The notes below the pieces were generated by a model. The model did no database searches, was not told where the DNA came from, and saw only the letters and a list, made by a program, of their open reading frames with translations. This document shows, piece after piece, positions 44,740 through 56,362 of a DNA stretch of 64,000 bases (position 1 is its first letter; each line of letters starts with the position of its first letter). Both the position numbers and the translations under genes were made by a program. This DNA comes from Oopsacas minuta (lineage: Eukaryota; Porifera; Hexactinellida; Lyssacinosida; Leucopsacidae), in the NCBI GenBank assembly GCA_024704765.1, contig JAKMXF010000077.1:263220-327219 (forward strand), given 5' to 3'.

Positions 44740-46118
44740 CCGGGTGGTTCAAAAGGTTGGAAACATTATATACATTTTCCCAACATTCCCCCAATATTTC
44801 GATGAACATCAATGTAACATAATAAATGTGTACTCTAAACCTAATTCTAAATATATGCTAAGTTTAAGCATCCAGGTTCCATAGGAAGTGGTGTTTTAGA
44901 GCATCTGCTCGAGGTGCCCACCGTTTACCTGCTGACATTTGCGTAGTCTCAGGATAAAATTCTGCATAACATTATGGAGAACATCTCTTTTTATGGCCCC
45001 TATCTCCTCTATGATCTTTCCTTGAGTTGGCCAATGTTCCTGGGCTTTGATGTATAGACCCGATCCTAGAGAAACCCCCATAAAATGTAATCTGGGGAAC
45101 TCAAGTCTGGAGAAAGGGGTGGCCATTCGATCACACACTTTTTACTGATAATCCGCGACTTGAAATGATCTTTCAACCACTTGATTGTGATGTTCGACGT
45201 ATGGGGAGTAGCTCCATCCTGCTGCAAGTACTGCCTAGTCCTTGTGCTACATGTAGCATCTAACTCCTCCCCAAACCTCTCCAAGATCACTATATATCGT
45301 TCAGAGTTCACCGTTACAGTTATCCCATTTTCATTTTCAAGAAAGAACGGTCCAATAATTTTCTTTCCTGATAGTGCTGCCCAAACAGTCACTTTTGAGG
45401 AGTGAAGTGGCTTTGTGTAACCTGAATAGGTGCTTTTGTGCCCCAATAAATGTTGTTATGCGAATTAACTTGACCGTCAAGGTGACAGTGAGCTTCATCC
45501 CTTGTCCACAAGTCTGACAAGAATCCCTGGCAGTCCTCAACCTTGCGAATTAAAACGTTGACCATATCTAGTCTCCTGGTCATGTCAGCTGCTGTAAGCT
45601 TGTGGTATATCTGTATCCTGTAAAGAAACGTGCCTAGATCTTGTTTCAGTACTCTGAGCATTGTGGTTCTCGAGATTTTGCAAACATTTCCAAAACTTTG
45701 TGAACGCTTTCGGGATGAATGTCTGGGAGATTGCTCCACTGACTTGCGGATCATGGCTATAACCTCCGGTGTGTGGGCTGTAGGCCTCCCAGACGGGGTA
45801 TGGCGCCCGCCATACTGCTTGTACAGGTTCTTGACAGTCCCTTCACTCCTAAACTTCCGAACCCACTTGAAAATAGCCGATCTGGAGGGTGTGCTATCAG
45901 TTCCGAACTGTTGTTGGTAAGTTTCATGAATTTTCAAGAAACTGGTCTTCTTCAAATACAGCTCTACGCAAAATGCTCGCTACTGGCATGCCCACAGCCT
46001 GGTAGTTGCTCTCCCAGGAGTACAGTTTGACATATCTAGAATATTAAAGGGGTACAATATAAGACGGGGATGGGAAGCTCAAAAGGTAAAAGTGTTTCCA
46101 ACCTTTTGAACCACCCAT
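44740..46118 (-). mobile_element. DD41D (rosa-type) Tc1/mariner element
   Basis: Ends share GGGTGGTTCAAAAGGTTGGA followed by AACA in inverted order. The outermost two bases differ (CC at the left, AT at the right). TA lies at 44738-44739 and 46119-46120. Length 1379 bp. The transposase is on the minus strand. A Mutator-like pseudogene begins about 60 bp beyond the right end. Confidence 0.9.
44896..45955 (-). pseudogene. DD41D transposase, one or two frameshifts
   Basis: MKKTSFLKIHETYQQQFG starts an N-terminal HTH (SRSAIFKWVRKFRSEGTV) followed by a GRPTAHTPEVI linker and a second HTH (ISRTTMLRVL). The first acidic block is WTRDEAHCHLDGQVN. A frameshift near 45400 moves to the frame with SKVTVWAALSGKKIIGPFFL, LQQDGATPHTSNITIKWL (second Asp) and WPPLSPDLSSPDYILWG (third Asp). 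Forty-one residues separate the last two, the DD41D signature of rosa-type elements. The C-terminus GGHLEQML ends at 44896 after another shift near 45070. Few lesions suggest moderate age. Confidence 0.9.
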
Positions 46119-46180
46119 TAATACGTAAATTTCAGAACAAACATGCATCATATTTCCACTTACCTCTAAAAAGCTTTTTC

Positions 46181-48689
46181 TTATCTATACCAAGACACCA
46201 AATGATACCATGCAAAACAATAATCACACTGTACCCAACTAATACTTTCAAGTAGGATAATCATTCCCAGACCAGCACCAACGATTTCATCTTCTTCAGT
46301 ATGACCACAAATATTACAGCGTTTCTCTTCTATATTTGTTTCACTAGCTGCGACTGGAAGTAATTTAGTGATAGTTGACAGGTTCAACATCTTCATTTTC
46401 TCTGTCTACAAAATGCCGAGCGGCTGTAAACCTTTCGAAAGAATACCATACACCATGTTTCTCCAACTGCTTTTACCTTCTTACTTCTTCTTTCCTTTTT
46501 AGCGAACTTTTTTTTCTTTCGCGAGATGATAGGATCACTATTCAAAATTCTCTTATTATCCAACTGACGAATTACATCAGATAAATGGACACCAACAGTA
46601 ACTCCTAGAGTTCGAACACTTTTTTACACCTGGGAATTCATCATTATATCGTATGACACCCAAGGCAGCTCCGAGTCTCATCATATGCATGCCAGCAGGC
46701 TGTCTTTCTAGCCATCTGGAATATAATATTGTGGGTCGATTTATTGTGATTTGATGTCTGACCTCCACATAATTTCTTCAATGAACTCAGCTTTGTTATA
46801 CTTAAACGATCAAAGATTACAAAAATGAATCAGCCGCTGTTTGCGAGAGAAATTTGGGATGGTGTGGAGTAGGTGTCTTGTTAAACCTAGCAGCCTGAAA
46901 TTGAAACCACCTCTTTTGCATAGGGGTAGTTTTGGTGGTTGATCTCGGCATTAGTATCGTTGGCACTAAGATGAAGCGGAATTGTGTTTACTGCTTTGAA
47001 TTTTGCCTGGACATCTCCTTTGTTTCTTTGCACTGCAAGAAGGTAATATCTTGCTATTTGTGCGCACATAGCAGCTGAAATATGTTGATCTCCTTTGATT
47101 TCATTATAGGATTCCAGCTTTATCTAGCTGTTGAATCTGCTTCAGGTTTCCAACATACCTCGGACCAACAATCTTCTTCACATCTTCCTCGCTCATGTTC
47201 CTTTCTTTCATTAGATATTTCATATCTGTCTTCTTGTCAATTTTAGAACCTTTCAGGACATCTTGCTGGCTGTTACAGATATTAGTTATCCTCTTTCCAG
47301 TATGAGAGAGAGACATTCCAACCCATCAATTTCCAGATCTATTCCTAATTCCTGATAGACTTTAGCATTCTTCAGAGTTTGGTGTGTCTTGTTATCTCCA
47401 TCACAGACGAGACCAGAAAGGACAATTCCTCTTGCAAAGCTTGGCGAACGATAAGGCGCTAAAGCAGAGTCCAGTTGAACTGATGCTAGTTCTGCGTATT
47501 TAGCTGGGCATCTGTCGTCATGATTTTGTTTCCAATCCTGATGTTCCAGCTCTGTGACCATCCCATTCCACAATTTATTCTCAAAACTACAGCATTCTGG
47601 ACAACTATTACAGGCCACTTCATAGGCTAGAACTTTTCTCGTATCAACAGATATCACAGATTCAAAACAATATCTACTGAACCTTCACCAGATTTGCTAG
47701 ACCTCATCTGATGAGCCCAATCATAAGATGCTACAGCATAAATACACTGTGTCAATGAATCAACACCAAGAAGAGTCTCTAGTTCTAACTTGGCCTTATC
47801 CATACTCTGTCTAGCCACAACTCAGCTGCAACAATAACGTCCTTCTGAGCGGTATTAAATAGGTCAGGATATGGTGGGAATGGAAAGTTTAGAGCTCCAT
47901 GGTAGAACTTCAATCCATCTTGACTAGCACCCATTATTTAACCTCCTATTATACTACCATACACTATGTCATTCTTCTTCTGAATTTTAGCATCACCTAC
48001 AGGAAAATATGTATTCTTGAAACTGTCACTCTCACTCTATAAAGACCGCGCAGCTAAACATTCATTACATCGGAACGCCAAGAAGGATGCACAAGAAGCC
48101 TTCATCCCTTTATCAAACAATTCAGAATAACCCCAGCCACATTCTGTACAAACAGCAACTTCAGCCAGAATGGACGCCAATGCATTCAAATCAACCACAT
48201 AATTTCCTTCCACGGACGAACTTGTTCAAAAATTTCCTTATCATCTTCACTAAGAACTTTTACTTTCCTCAGAGTCAGACGTCCTTTTTCTTGAAACTTT
48301 AACTTTCTTCCAGCCATGGTATCTATGAAAACACTAGGTTTCTTCTACACATCAACCTGTTTTCCAAAGTCCGCCCTCTTCTGACAATGATTCAACTTGT
48401 TCCTCTTCCTTTACGAACTTGTCACCCAGTTTCTTTGCAGATTGATTGCCTTGGAACCGCCTCTTCTTGCTCCGGTTACAGATCTTTGTCTTTTTGGTGC
48501 AAGTGTATTTGCGGGTGTCTTAAATGTCAAAGATACCAGCGATTGGAAGATAGATGGAGATAGTAGAGATTGCTGGGAACATACACCTACCTGAGAATCT
48601 GTATGGGATATGACACTTGACATCAACTCCTGATCTGAATCACTACTCTCACTCATGCCAGTGACGTATTGGGGATCTCTAGATGCCAT
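46181..48689 (-). pseudogene. Mutator-like transposase with C-terminal PHD-like finger, degraded
   Basis: The start MASRDPQYVTGMSESSDSDQ opens a polar N-terminal region with KRQRSVTGARR. Later blocks, in broken frames, are GDAKIQKKNDIVYGSIIGG and MGASQDGLKFYHGALNF, VISVDTRKVLAYEVACNSCP, NHDDRCPAKYAELASVQL and ICDGD-type GLVCDGDNKTHQTLKNAK, which match the Mutator-like domain of many invertebrate MULE proteins. SEEDVKKIVGPRY and GMHMMRLGAALGVIRYND follow, then GVTVGVHLSDVIRQL. The end reads RCNICGHTEEDEIVGAG and WVQCDYCFAWYHLVSW, a C-x2-C ... C-x2-C-x2-W-x-H arrangement like a PHD finger. At least six lesions are present. I did not find terminal repeats, so element limits are unknown. Confidence 0.82.
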
Positions 48690-49598
48690 TGGCTTTCAGT
48701 AAATTATTGTATATAGTTAAAGGAATAGTGTAAATATTTTCATAAAAGACAGGGAAATGCACTTTTATTAACTAACGAGCTTTGCTTGCTAGTTCGAGTA
48801 TTTCGGGGCTTAGAAATTTTGGCCTCAAAGGAAGCAAATTGTTCACAGCATTTTTCCTTATTTCTTCAAATAAATTATTTTTTTAATCATTATACTAACA
48901 ATATCATATTCGGACTCAGCTTACTCGATTACCGCTTATAGACTTGAGAAGTATTATTCTCATACCTTTTTGAATTTTGGATTATTTACCCTATGATGTA
49001 CATAACAAACAAACAAATATGATCTATGCGAGAAGGTATGAATATTTTCATTAGATATTTAAGTAAGGACTCTCTAACAGAATGTGAGACCTTTGTGCAC
49101 TATACTAGTGCGACATTTGTGAACTATTATATCTGTACACAAATGTTCACCAATGTCATTTCCCATTAAGTAATATTTCGAACTTAAATGCTTTATTAGT
49201 GCGAGATTATGGTATGTGTATTCTGCCCAAATCACGAAATACAGTGTATTCATAATAATTGAGAATAGAGATATAAATAGAGTGCATGCTATACATAGTA
49301 TTTTATGATTAGTAATACTATTTATAGTATTCACTCTATTTGTATAATAACTCACGACTGAATGTTAACAGCTGGGAAATACTAAATATACATTGATTTA
49401 ATTTTGTTATATAATCTTAATAATGCTACGTAATTATCTATTTCTACATTCGCCTTTACTTCATCCTATTGTTTCACACTGCAATAATAATTGTTTATTG
49501 TATTGTCATGATATATTCATTTGAACTCTTAGATATTTATTAAATACTAGTTAAGCTTCTAATTTTAATGGCTTTAACTCCATTACTTTATCAAATAA
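48690..49598. other. No gene recognised
   Basis: AT-rich sequence. The minus-strand frame at 49074-49355 is hydrophobic but without recognised features. The upstream end of the Mutator-like element probably lies here. Confidence 0.4.
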
Positions 49599-49769
49599 CT
49601 TATATATATATATAGCTTAGCTATACCATAGTACAGTTTTTGTGTATTAGCTTTTCTATCTTCGAGAAAAGGTCACTTTTTAGGCCTAATGAAAGTCACC
49701 ATTTCGAATAAGGGTATGGGGTTTTTGTATTACAAAACCTGGACTATACTATAGCTCAGCTATATATAG
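49599..49769. mobile_element. MITE of the TATATAGCTTAGCTATA family, copy 2
   Basis: The ends form an inverted repeat: TATATATAGCTTAGCTATAC with CATAGTACAGTTTTTG on the left, and the inverse of TATATAGCTGAGCTATAGTA on the right. The interior matches copy 1 at 37281-37437. No coding capacity. Confidence 0.72.
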
Positions 49770-50704
49770 GGAAACTCTATAGGGAATCTGTTTGTTTATT
49801 CGAGTCGACGACATTTATTATCAGTAAAATGATCCCTTTAATTCAGGACGATTATTACCAATTTGGCAGATGGTCACATACTAAATTCTTTATATTCCAT
49901 CCAATTCTTGATCAATGTGGTTGGTTGAATATATAATTTAACCACATGTAATTATGTGTATTTTTCATTATTTTATTCCCATGGATAATAAAGTTTAAGA
50001 TTATCCTTGATTTGTATTTATTTTTACGTGCCCAAGATTCATCAGTTTAATAGCAATTTCTTACTTAACAAACACTATATTAGATAATCCATAGGCTCTT
50101 TTGATATGAGAATTTTTGTCAATTTTTTCGTAAGAATTTACACCAGTGGCTGCGAATATAAAAATACATTTCAAACAACATTCTACCAAAAGGGACAGAA
50201 TCTTAAGAATACAAAGTCCAAATTAGCTGGCTAGATGTAAAATTGGGCTTTGACAGATTTATTTTACCGAAGACTTCGTATCTGTATGTGTTTATAGGCG
50301 AATAGTACCGGGAGAAAGTGCAATTTTATGACGTAAAAAGGTAATCCCATGCTCTCCACAGAGTATTACATGAAGTATTCACACTGAAAAAATTTAATGA
50401 ACAATCAGATTATGTCATTTCGTTACGAACATTTGTAGGAGGCGATTGAGAAGTGTAAAATTTCAATAACACAAATAGCTCTGTCACTAGCAATCCCTTA
50501 TACAATTAAAGAGGAAGAGGTTGTTATTTTAGTTACTGGGCGGATGTGCACGAGAAGAAACTTGTGCAGACATCTACAAACGTGGGAGGAAATGTGTAAG
50601 GAACAGATCCATGGAGCAAATTCGGACCATCTTGAATATGTTAAAATGCAATTAGCTTCTATAGATTTCAATTAATTGAATATAAGTGGTGAGATTCGTA
50701 ATCA
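49770..50704. other. No gene recognised
   Basis: AT-rich sequence. Around 50400-50670 a stretch with somewhat higher GC can be read as a weak HTH-like peptide, but no transposase blocks follow. Confidence 0.35.
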
Positions 50705-50860
50705 GCGATTGTTAAGCGCTGTTTGAGTGGTCACTTGACAATATTTGGGAAGATCTTTCCATAGCAATGCAGGAATATCCCAGGAATGTGAAAACATCCC
50801 ATTCTCAAATTTCGCCCTAACCCCATCGAGTGACCCCTTGTTCGATGCCGCTATTTTTGA
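50705..50860. repeat. Inverted repeat arm, left
   Basis: TTTGAGTGGTCAC, GCAGGAAT and GAGTGACCCCTTGTTCGATG occur in this order, and in inverted order at 52575-52700. The last motif is also related to arms of the fold-back element at 55048-55510. Confidence 0.65.
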
Positions 50861-51186
50861 TAATTCTACCTTTACACAAATTGAAGATCTATAATATCTT
50901 GGAACCCGAATTTACGGCATCGACGCAACTGCCACATAATGTGTAATTATCAGCCATTAAGAAATTTGTATGTCCAAAACACATGAAACCAGGATAAAAA
51001 CAGTGAAGTATATCCAAGCTATACATTATTCCATGATAGTAAGTATTTACAGAAAAGCAGATCGAAAACAATATGTATCCCTAAGAAATATGTGAAAAGA
51101 TCACATAGTTAATAAGAATACATTAGGAGTAAAGGCCCAATCCGAGAAAATGGTGTTCAAAGATAATATAGAGGGTTAATACAGTA

Positions 51187-52557
51187 CAGTGTGGTCGGAA
51201 ATTATTGGGACTGATTATAAATTTATTATACTATGAATTCATGACTCATAGAGATTTCTCGTTTTGACACTAAGTTAAAATACATATAGTTGAAGAAATA
51301 CCAGTATTATTATCACATTCTATCAATAATTAATTTTTTTCCCAGCATTGTCTAAACACAATCTAATTCTTTTGGGCATTGAAGTGCAAAAGGGACGGAG
51401 AAAGTCTGGATCAAATGTTGCCCATATGTCCTGAATTGCCTGTTTTAGTTGGCTTACAGTTTTTAGGATGAAGTACAATCAACCTCCTTTTCAAAACTGC
51501 CCACAGGTTCCCAATGGGCGCTAGGTCTGGACTATTTGGCGGCCAATCAATTCTAAGGGAGACGAACTCGTCTTCCACCCCTTAGCTGCTCTGCCAGTGT
51601 GCACAGGACTGTTATCCTCCTGTAAAACCCAGCTATCTCCGTATTTTGCGTTAGCATCCTCAATAAAACACTCGCGAAGAGTGGAAATATACACCACCTG
51701 ATTGAAATTTTCTGTGAAAATCCTCAGATGTGTAGTCCCCATTATTGAAATTCCACCCCAAAGATGAACTTTAGATGGATGCCTGAAGGTTGGCAGATGA
51801 ACCGTTTGTCCCTTTTTAATCCACAGGTTGACTCTTCCAGAGTCAAGTCAAACTGAACATTCATCAGTAAAGAAGGCTTACTCCAATCAAAACTCTTCAT
51901 TTCTTTACACCAGGCGATTCTTTTGGAAACATGGAGGTCGTTGAGTGCTGGAACTCGGACAGCCCGCTTGCTGACAAAGTTTTTCCTCTTTACCTGAGCA
52001 TGAAGAATACTTATAGATGCAGAAGAACTCAATCTCGGTAGTATAGAGCGTAGAAAGGTCCTCGGATTGCTTTGATACAAAGCAGCTATCCTTCTTTTGT
52101 CATTTGCTTTGATTTTTGAAGGCCAACCAGCACCCTTTCTGTGCTGAAGGTTTTTTTTATCTTTTATCAGATTCAAGACACGATATACAGTCTGCTTAGG
52201 TATACTTGTTCGCTGACAGATATCCACTCCTTTGGTAATTCCTGCATTGTATAGTGTCTCTATTTGATTTCTACGCTGTTGTTGGGTAGAGTGCTTGTAC
52301 ATTGTACAAAATATTCGGTCTTACATGCCGGAAATGGGGTCTCGAAATATATATAGGTATATTTGCTTGGGAATCACAATATTTCAGCCAAACAAACGAA
52401 ATATTATGTGAAATAGCGAATCTATTGGTTTTCTAACAATTATAGGAAGTGTATATATACAGTAAGGTAAATGGTTGTATAATATGCGCATAACCTGATA
52501 TCCTTCATGGTGATTAAAGTTAATCATGAATAGTCCCAATAATTTCCGAACATATTA
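51187..52557 (-). mobile_element. Tc1-like element with worn right terminus
   Basis: The inner 17 bp of the terminal repeats (CGGAAATTATTGGGACT) are identical in inverted order, while the outer 12 bp differ (CAGTGTGGT at the left). TA lies at 51185-51186 and 52558-52559. Length 1371 bp, with a minus-strand transposase. It lies between two inverted arms at 50705-50860 and 52575-52700. Confidence 0.85.
51323..52302 (-). pseudogene. Tc1-like DD34E transposase, Glu replaced by Gly
   Basis: MYKHSTQQQRRNQIETLYNA starts an HTH region (GVDICQRTSIPKQTVYRVL) and a second one (SNPRTFLRSILPRLSSS). The catalytic Asp block reads LTDECS in one frame and the open frame skips it. After a stop or shift at 51742 come MGTTHLRIFTENFNQVVY and LQEDNSPVHTGRAAKGW (second Asp). 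A frameshift leads to WPPNSPDLAPIGNLWAVL: the place of the final Glu, 34 residues after the Asp, is Gly. The tail ends NAGKKINY. It is inactive both by frame and by catalytic residue. Confidence 0.87.
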
Positions 52558-52574
52558 TATGTATAAAACTAGAC

Positions 52575-52700
52575 TCATGTACCCTAGTGGAATCGAACAA
52601 GGGGTCATTCGATAGTGTTAGTACATAATTCAATAATCTTGAGTGCCACATTCCTGCGTTGCGAGGGAATTTATTCGTGACCACTCAAAGAACGTGGGAT
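52575..52700. repeat. Inverted repeat arm, right
   Basis: This is the inverted partner of 50705-50860, with CGAACAAGGGGTCATTCGAT, ATTCCTGCGTTGC and GTGACCACTCAAA in the mirrored order. The Tc1-like element lies between the arms. Confidence 0.65.
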
Positions 52701-53306
52701 ATTGTGTATATTATGATTATGGATATATAAATAGGATTAGATATATATTGTAGAATTTAGTGCCATATATAACTATTCGAAATTGTCCAAAAGTGGCACA
52801 GTAAATATAAACCGAGGAAATTCTATCTTGAAATATTAAAGCTAAATCAAATAATTGTATTAACCAAAATACAGCCGTCGCGGAGCGTATCACTTCTTCA
52901 AACATAGTGCGCGGGCGTTTACAGATTTACACATTGCAATTCGCCAATTAGCAAATTTCATTATCAAATTTAGGTATAGCAACCAATTCATGTAAATAAT
53001 ATTTGCTGATAACCAAACTCAAATATATATATACATTAAATGATATTTTGTATAGTCTATCAGAAAATATTGAACTAATCTGAACGGTTTGTATGTTATA
53101 TAAGCCATAATGCAAAATGTATCCAAATATATTAGTATAGGATTTAGACATTCAATGGATATATATTCAAAAATATACTGATCAGAAGATCAGAAGATAT
53201 GAAGAAAACATCCCATGATAAAAAATGATCAAACAGGAATATTCATATCTAAATCCTGATCAAGAACAAATATTTATCAAAGTATTATGGATATATACAC
53301 ATAAAA
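52701..53306. other. Downstream region of the phosphatase gene
   Basis: This lies 3' of the stop codon on the minus strand and should contain the 3' UTR. Several ATTAAA/AATAAA-like motifs are possible, none of which is decisive in such AT-rich sequence. Confidence 0.4.
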
Positions 53307-53378
53307 TCATTGATATAATCCGATTTGCTCTTTGTTGAGGATAGCTTTCACTGTCTTGTACGCAGCCATGTATTGAGC
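53307..53378 (-). CDS. Receptor-type protein tyrosine phosphatase, last coding exon
   Basis: After a strong acceptor (TTATTCTTTTTCTATAG) the exon encodes AQYMAAYKTVKAILNKEQ, then IGLYQ and TGA. It starts in phase 0, which fits the phase-0 end of the exon at 56010-56145. Together they give the segment that closes PTP domains, the place of the usual DQYxFxYxAxLEY. The intron between them is 2.6 kb and contains a MITE and a fold-back repeat. Confidence 0.85.
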   Translation of the reverse strand, partial: AQYMAAYKTVKAILNKEQIGLYQ

Positions 53379-54516
53379 CTATAGAAAAAGAATAAGATAT
53401 ATATATTTTATGTTGCAGTGAAAATACCAAAATTAATGTGTGCATTCGATTTTAAACTATTTCAGAATCTAGAAATATGAAATTATTAGTTATTAATGAA
53501 CTTATAAAATGTCTAACCAAAGTCTCGAACTTAGGCCAAAACTTGATATTTGATAACCTGAAAACCAGAAATATTTATCCTCAAATGACTTTGCGATATT
53601 TTAGCATTCCTGGATTATCGGTAATTCAATGACATTTATCAGTATCCATATGCATTATGTGATTAATTTAACTCGTTTGCAAAACAAAACAAAAGTTTAA
53701 TTTTCATTCTCAAGCATTTTTAGGCGTCAATTTTATTCATATTTCAGCTCCTGACCTACTTTTAGGCCTGGATCTTACAATACAAATATTTGCGAGTTGA
53801 ATAGTTGAGGAATATCCTTCTAAATTTCATTCTCAATAATTTCTATGCCGCTGACATATACTTTCTTGAAATTGAGTGTATAGGGCACACCGAATCGGAT
53901 GAAATGTATTCAGAGAATTTGTTTTTCGTTATGACATTTTACAATAACTGTATTTCTAATTCATTAGTATCATTTTATGAAGTAGCAATGCAGAATTGAA
54001 TTCGGTATACGCATTTATTCGAATTTATAAATAAATAGGGCTGTTATTCATCACTCAAAAATTTGGAACACATTTATTCTTGAACCATAATTATGAATTA
54101 AATGAAAATACCACAGATACGTCATAGTCCTATTTCAGAAGTGCAACAGAAATTCGGTGCCATTTTTGAAATCCACGGAGTTGATTTACTATTTATGACA
54201 AGATTTTAACATATATCCTCAGTATAAGTACCTATTAGTCCCTAATCGTCATTTTGGCACTCTGTGATCAGGAAGCGTAATCAGGTTTATCATGTGCAGT
54301 TTTGGTATAATATGTTTTCTCATCTTTAAGTGTTCGTAATCCGGACATGCATCTAATGGAGATTATTCATAATTTAATATATTTACTGAACAAAATATAT
54401 TCGATTCTTTCGGAAACTAGGCAAAAGAAGATATATGAAAATGTTATTAGATCAGTCGACTTCGCGTAATTGGGGCGGTTTCGTTTCATGTGCCAAATTT
54501 TTCCGTGATCTTACTA
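53379..54516. other. Intron of the phosphatase gene, no other feature seen
   Basis: AT-rich intronic sequence between the last exon and the MITE at 54517. The plus-strand frame at 53805-53999 has no recognised features. Confidence 0.5.
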
Positions 54517-54702
54517 CAGTAGAACTCGGATAAGACGTACTCGGCTTAAGACGTACACTCGGTTAAGACGTACTATTTCTTATATCCCAAAATATCAGTC
54601 ATCACTATTTGTAATGCAAATATATTCGGATAAGACGTACACTCGGTTAAGACGTACTAATTTCTGTTTCCCGAGGGGGACGTCTTATTCGAGTTCTACT
54701 GT
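54517..54702. mobile_element. Pogo/Tigger-type MITE, 186 bp, in a phosphatase intron
   Basis: Ends are CAGTAGAACTCGGATAAGAC and the inverse of CAGTAGAACTCGAATAAGAC, with TA at 54515-54516 and 54703-54704. Inside, GGATAAGACGTACACTCGGTTAAGACGTACT-like segments occur twice in direct order, plus a third partial one. No coding capacity. Confidence 0.92.
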
Positions 54703-55047
54703 ATAACATTATTAACATTTTTAGACCAAGTGCGTCTAATCCGCAAAGTGGCAATTTTTCAAATGTTTCTGAGGTCACAACAATTCTTGATTACGTGCAC
54801 TAGATAGCATTTTTTAAGTAATTATCTTTCGAATGGTGAGAGCGCCTCATTGAGATCCTGGTTATAAATATATGAGCTACCATAAATTCTATAATAAAAT
54901 ATATTAGTTATCAAAATTACACGCGGTCATTGCGGACAAGAAAACAAAATATGATATTTCGATACCTACAAACTTTTGTGGTGGACAACGCAAAAATCAT
55001 TGATGGATGTAACAACATTTTATATTCTAAATATTTGTTCTGAACCG

Positions 55048-55510
55048 ATCAAGTTTCACATTGATCGATATCGCTTTGGCACCTGTGTCTATTTATAGAC
55101 ATATCGACCCTAGATAGTCTACTTTGGAAGGATTATATGACAACGTCCTGTGCCACTTCTTTTTGTTTTCTAATCTTTTGCAATTTTTTTACAGAAACAT
55201 GATTTATGATGAATATGATTGCAAATGTATATGATATTTTGCCATGTCAAAAATGCTTTGATAATCTCAACGAAAATACTTGGTAAATACGTTGATCTAT
55301 ATCAAAAGATACTTTATGCATTTTGGATTATATTTGTCACAAATAGAGACTGTGAATCATGTTCTGTAAGAAATATGCAAAAGGGAAGAGAATGAGGAGG
55401 TCGCAGTGGAATTTGTAGTAAATCGTGTTAAAGTAGACTATCGAAAGTCGATATGTTTATAGACTCTGCTAGCCATGCAGCACCGAGCAAAGGGGTTACT
55501 TGATAAGGTT
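55048..55510. repeat. Fold-back repeat in a phosphatase intron
   Basis: A left arm of about 88 bp (with GTCTATTTATAGACATATCG and GATAGTCTACTTT) recurs inverted at about 55425-55510 (AAAGTAGACTATC, CGATATGTTTATAGAC). The loop is about 290 bp. The outer end of the right arm (AGCAAAGGGGTTACTTGATA) is related to the GACCCCTTGTTCGA motif at 50830 and 52590. Confidence 0.75.
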
Positions 55511-56009
55511 AGAACAAATTTTGAGATTATAGTGCTGTCACATTTCTGGAAGATCGCTAGTATGTATTCAAACATAAGAAATAATTATTGAAGTAAAACG
55601 AAGCTGTTATCTTCTACAATGATATTTTCTTGAACAAGGGTTAGAAAGAACAAACATTGGTGATTGTGCCGACAAAAATGAAGTAGATGCTAAAAGATGA
55701 CTTAAATAAAATATATTTCCTCATTTTGCAATTAGCTATAGTATTGTCATCAATTAGAAATATTTATGTAGTAATAAGTATTGCTGAGACAGCTTTTCGG
55801 TTAATCAGAAAATCCATATATTCGGAGCAATTTACTCTCGACAAAAGTTGTCAGATTAAACGAAGGCGACTGTAGTATAATTTGTAAAGAAATTTTAGCT
55901 TTGGCTGAATTTCCTGCCAGGGGAAAACTAATACAGGTACATAAACACACTATATATTGAAGAAATACTATATTTTGATGTGAATCAAGCTTAGAGAAAC
56001 AAGACATAC

Positions 56010-56145
56010 CTGATCTTGAAAGGATCCTGGTTTGCAATAGCGTAAAAGCATTGCAGTTTGGAATATGTCAATTGAATTATTGATTCGAACTCTTTCATAG
56101 GCAATACAACTGGTAACAAATATAGCAGACTTCTGTACAGAATCA
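56010..56145 (-). CDS. Receptor-type protein tyrosine phosphatase, penultimate exon (catalytic loop)
   Basis: Acceptor TTTCTTTGTTTTCAG and donor CAG-GTATGT bound 136 nt. The first base completes a serine begun in the preceding exon; then follow DSVQKSAIFVTSCIAYERVR and NNSIDIFQTAMLLRYCKPG, ending QDQ. Joined to the upstream exon this gives VHCSDSVQKSAIF at the place of the PTP signature HCSAGVGRTGTF. The catalytic Cys is kept but the loop Arg is Lys and the glycines are lost, so the domain is a pseudophosphatase, like the membrane-distal D2 domains of receptor PTPs. The IDIFQTAMLLR segment is a standard PTP motif (VDIFQTVKMLR type). Confidence 0.93.
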
Positions 56146-56189
56146 CTGAAAACAAAGAAATACAGATTAATGAAAGGGTTGGCAATACT

Positions 56190-56362
56190 AAAAATTATGC
56201 AGGGACGTAGACTCAGGATGTGTATTGGTAAGGCTCATTGAGCAGGATAACAGGGTTGGTAGGGACATACTCTAATCTTTCTATTACTCTCTATGGGGTG
56301 AGTAGAATTATTGGTAGGCCAAAGCCTCACCAACGGGACCGGAACCTGCGCCAATGTTAGGA
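56190..56362 (-). repeat. SINE-like repeat, copy 1
   Basis: Read on the minus strand it contains GCAGGTTCCGGTCCCGTTGG, close to a Pol III B box (GGTTCGANTCC), followed by GGCCTACCAATAATTCTACT, CCCCATAG and CTACCAACCCTGTTATC. The last three segments occur in the same order at 59100-59310. Confidence 0.5.
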
